In this document: positions 41,066 through 41,759 of the stretch, one piece after another | Layout of the letters: each line of letters begins with the position of its first letter | Numbering within the stretch: the first letter of the stretch is position 1 | From: an uncultured Acidobacteriota bacterium | GTDB taxonomy: Bacteria; Acidobacteriota; Vicinamibacteria; Vicinamibacterales; UBA2999 | Direction: 5' to 3' | NCBI GenBank assembly: GCA_902826065.1 | Contig: CADEDM010000020.1 | Location: forward strand, 1-41,759 | DNA length: 41,759 nucleotides | Notes under the pieces: generated by a model | Told to the model about the DNA's origin: nothing | The model's database searches: none | Seen by the model: only the letters and a program-made list of their open reading frames with translations | Translations under genes and position numbers: made by a program

Positions 41066-41759
41066 TTACTTGAGTTCGCCCGCCTTCTTGAAGGCCGTGA
41101 CATCGGCTGCGGTCACCGCCACGGCCACCGCCGCCGGATTCGGGCCGCCCTTGGCATTCGACTCCTGGCCGGCCCCTCGGGCCGCGCCGGTGCCGGTGAC
41201 CTGGGCCGACTTCTTCTCGCCGCCACCCGGGGTGAGCTTCGAGGCCAGGCCGCCCAGGCCTTTCTTCTTCGGCTCCTCGGCCGGCTTGCCGCCAGGGGCC
41301 GCGCCCGCCGTCCCCGGCTCGATGGCGATGAGTTCGCTCACCGGCACGGGCTTGTAGGTGATCGTCGAGGTGTAGCGCGCGTCCACGGTGGCCGTCGACG
41401 TCAGCTTGGCCGACGCGATCTGCTTCGTCATCTTGTCGACGCGTTCCTTGGTCTGCGGATGCGAGGCGAACAGGCCGTTCTTCTCTTCGGTGTTGGTGGC
41501 CTTGTTCCGTTCCATCAGCATGTTGAGGAAGCCGTTCATGCCGGTGGGCGCGTAGCCCACGGTGTTGACGAGTGCAAGGCTCTTCTCGTCGGCCTCGAGT
41601 TCGTCGCCGCGGCCGAAGCCCTGGTCGACGATCTCATACGCCTTGTCGGCCAGCTTCGTCATGAGCGCGCCCGACATCTTCTCCTCGGCGCCCATCTGCA
41701 CCATCTTGCCCTTCTGGATGGCGCGGATGGTGTGCTTCTCGGTGACGTGGATGATCTCG
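41066..41759 (-). CDS. M48-family metalloprotease, N-terminus cut by window edge
   Basis: 231 codons are visible and the frame is open at the edge. The first visible residues are EIIHVTEKH. The preceding partial codon ends in C, fitting His, so HExxH of M48 proteases lies across the window end. The third zinc ligand motif is present as ELEADEKSL, in GRGDELEADEKSLALVN. ASHPQTKERVDKM is the typical M48 downstream block. The C-terminal 110 residues (after about TVDARYTS) are Ala/Gly/Lys-rich low complexity with KPAEEPKKKGLGGL, an unusual extension. M48 enzymes in the envelope (BepA/LoiP-like) clear misfolded outer-membrane proteins; that role is inferred from family only. Confidence 0.88.
   Translation of the reverse strand, partial: EIIHVTEKHTIRAIQKGKMVQMGAEEKMSGALMTKLADKAYEIVDQGFGRGDELEADEKSLALVNTVGYAPTGMNGFLNMLMERNKATNTEEKNGLFASHPQTKERVDKMTKQIASAKLTSTATVDARYTSTITYKPVPVSELIAIEPGTAGAAPGGKPAEEPKKKGLGGLASKLTPGGGEKKSAQVTGTGAARGAGQESNAKGGPNPAAVAVAVTAADVTAFKKAGELK

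Overview
The window is GC-rich (roughly two-thirds G+C or more) chromosomal DNA, densely packed with genes on both strands. No rRNA, tRNA, CRISPR array, transposase or phage gene was recognised. The gene families suggest an Acidobacteriota genome, probably of the Vicinamibacteria type. They include a VWFA-related Acidobacterial-domain protein, a TonB-dependent receptor with an N-terminal carboxypeptidase-regulatory domain, TPR-bearing sulfatase-like lipoproteins, BNR-repeat secreted proteins, and small GY/R-rich exported proteins. The taxonomic call is inference, because no phylogenetic marker gene is present.

Layout. 1-2866 (minus): a truncated BNR-repeat secreted protein and a Tat-exported metallo-beta-lactamase-fold hydrolase. 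3063-3896 (plus): a glycine-zipper envelope protein. 3925-10201 (minus): a complete, translationally coupled operon coxS-coxL-coxM-coxD-coxE-coxG for a form II (AYRGAGR-type) CO-dehydrogenase-like molybdenum hydroxylase and its MoxR/VWA/CoxG maturation proteins. 10330-11997: divergent DUF2721 membrane protein and quinone oxidoreductase, with a heptamer-rich inverted repeat between them. 12027-13312 (minus): a small four-cysteine protein and a SurA-like/DsbA fusion. 13439-16319 (plus): a VWA protein and a gamma-glutamyltransferase, separated by a 32-codon minus-strand membrane-peptide gene. 16326-19684 (minus): a secreted Fn3 protein, an Ala/Pro-rich exported protein and a beta-carbonic anhydrase. 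19836-20555 (plus): a putative lipoprotein.

20592-25653: an octaheme cytochrome c with HEAT/TPR C-terminus, divergent from a TonB-dependent receptor. 25824-30954 (minus): an operon of a proline-racemase-family enzyme and two paralogous sulfatase-like TPR lipoproteins. 31031-33611 (plus): porin plus CotH kinase-like protein, convergent with 33628-35621 (minus): STAS-DUF4956 membrane fusion plus PLD-like HKD protein. 35673-39066 (plus): metallophosphoesterase, histone-deacetylase-family amidohydrolase, ornithine-cyclodeaminase-family enzyme and a membrane-anchored protein. 39186-39557 (plus): a GY/R-rich exported protein behind a near-consensus sigma-54 promoter. 39585-41759 (minus): an MscS channel with cyclic-nucleotide-binding domain and a truncated M48 metalloprotease.

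The most interesting non-coding signals are: (i) a 12-base sequence, TGTCACGCGTGT, shared by the cox and TonB-receptor upstream regions, at nearly the same distance from their inferred start sites; (ii) period-7 GGGGCTG/GGGGACT repeats that begin at or next to stop codons in several intergenic gaps; (iii) two divergent genes whose -10-like hexamers sit so close to the start codons that leaderless transcripts are predicted; (iv) the sigma-54 promoter at 39131. The biochemical theme is organic-matter scavenging and envelope or redox functions typical of a soil heterotroph. That reading rests on gene families only.
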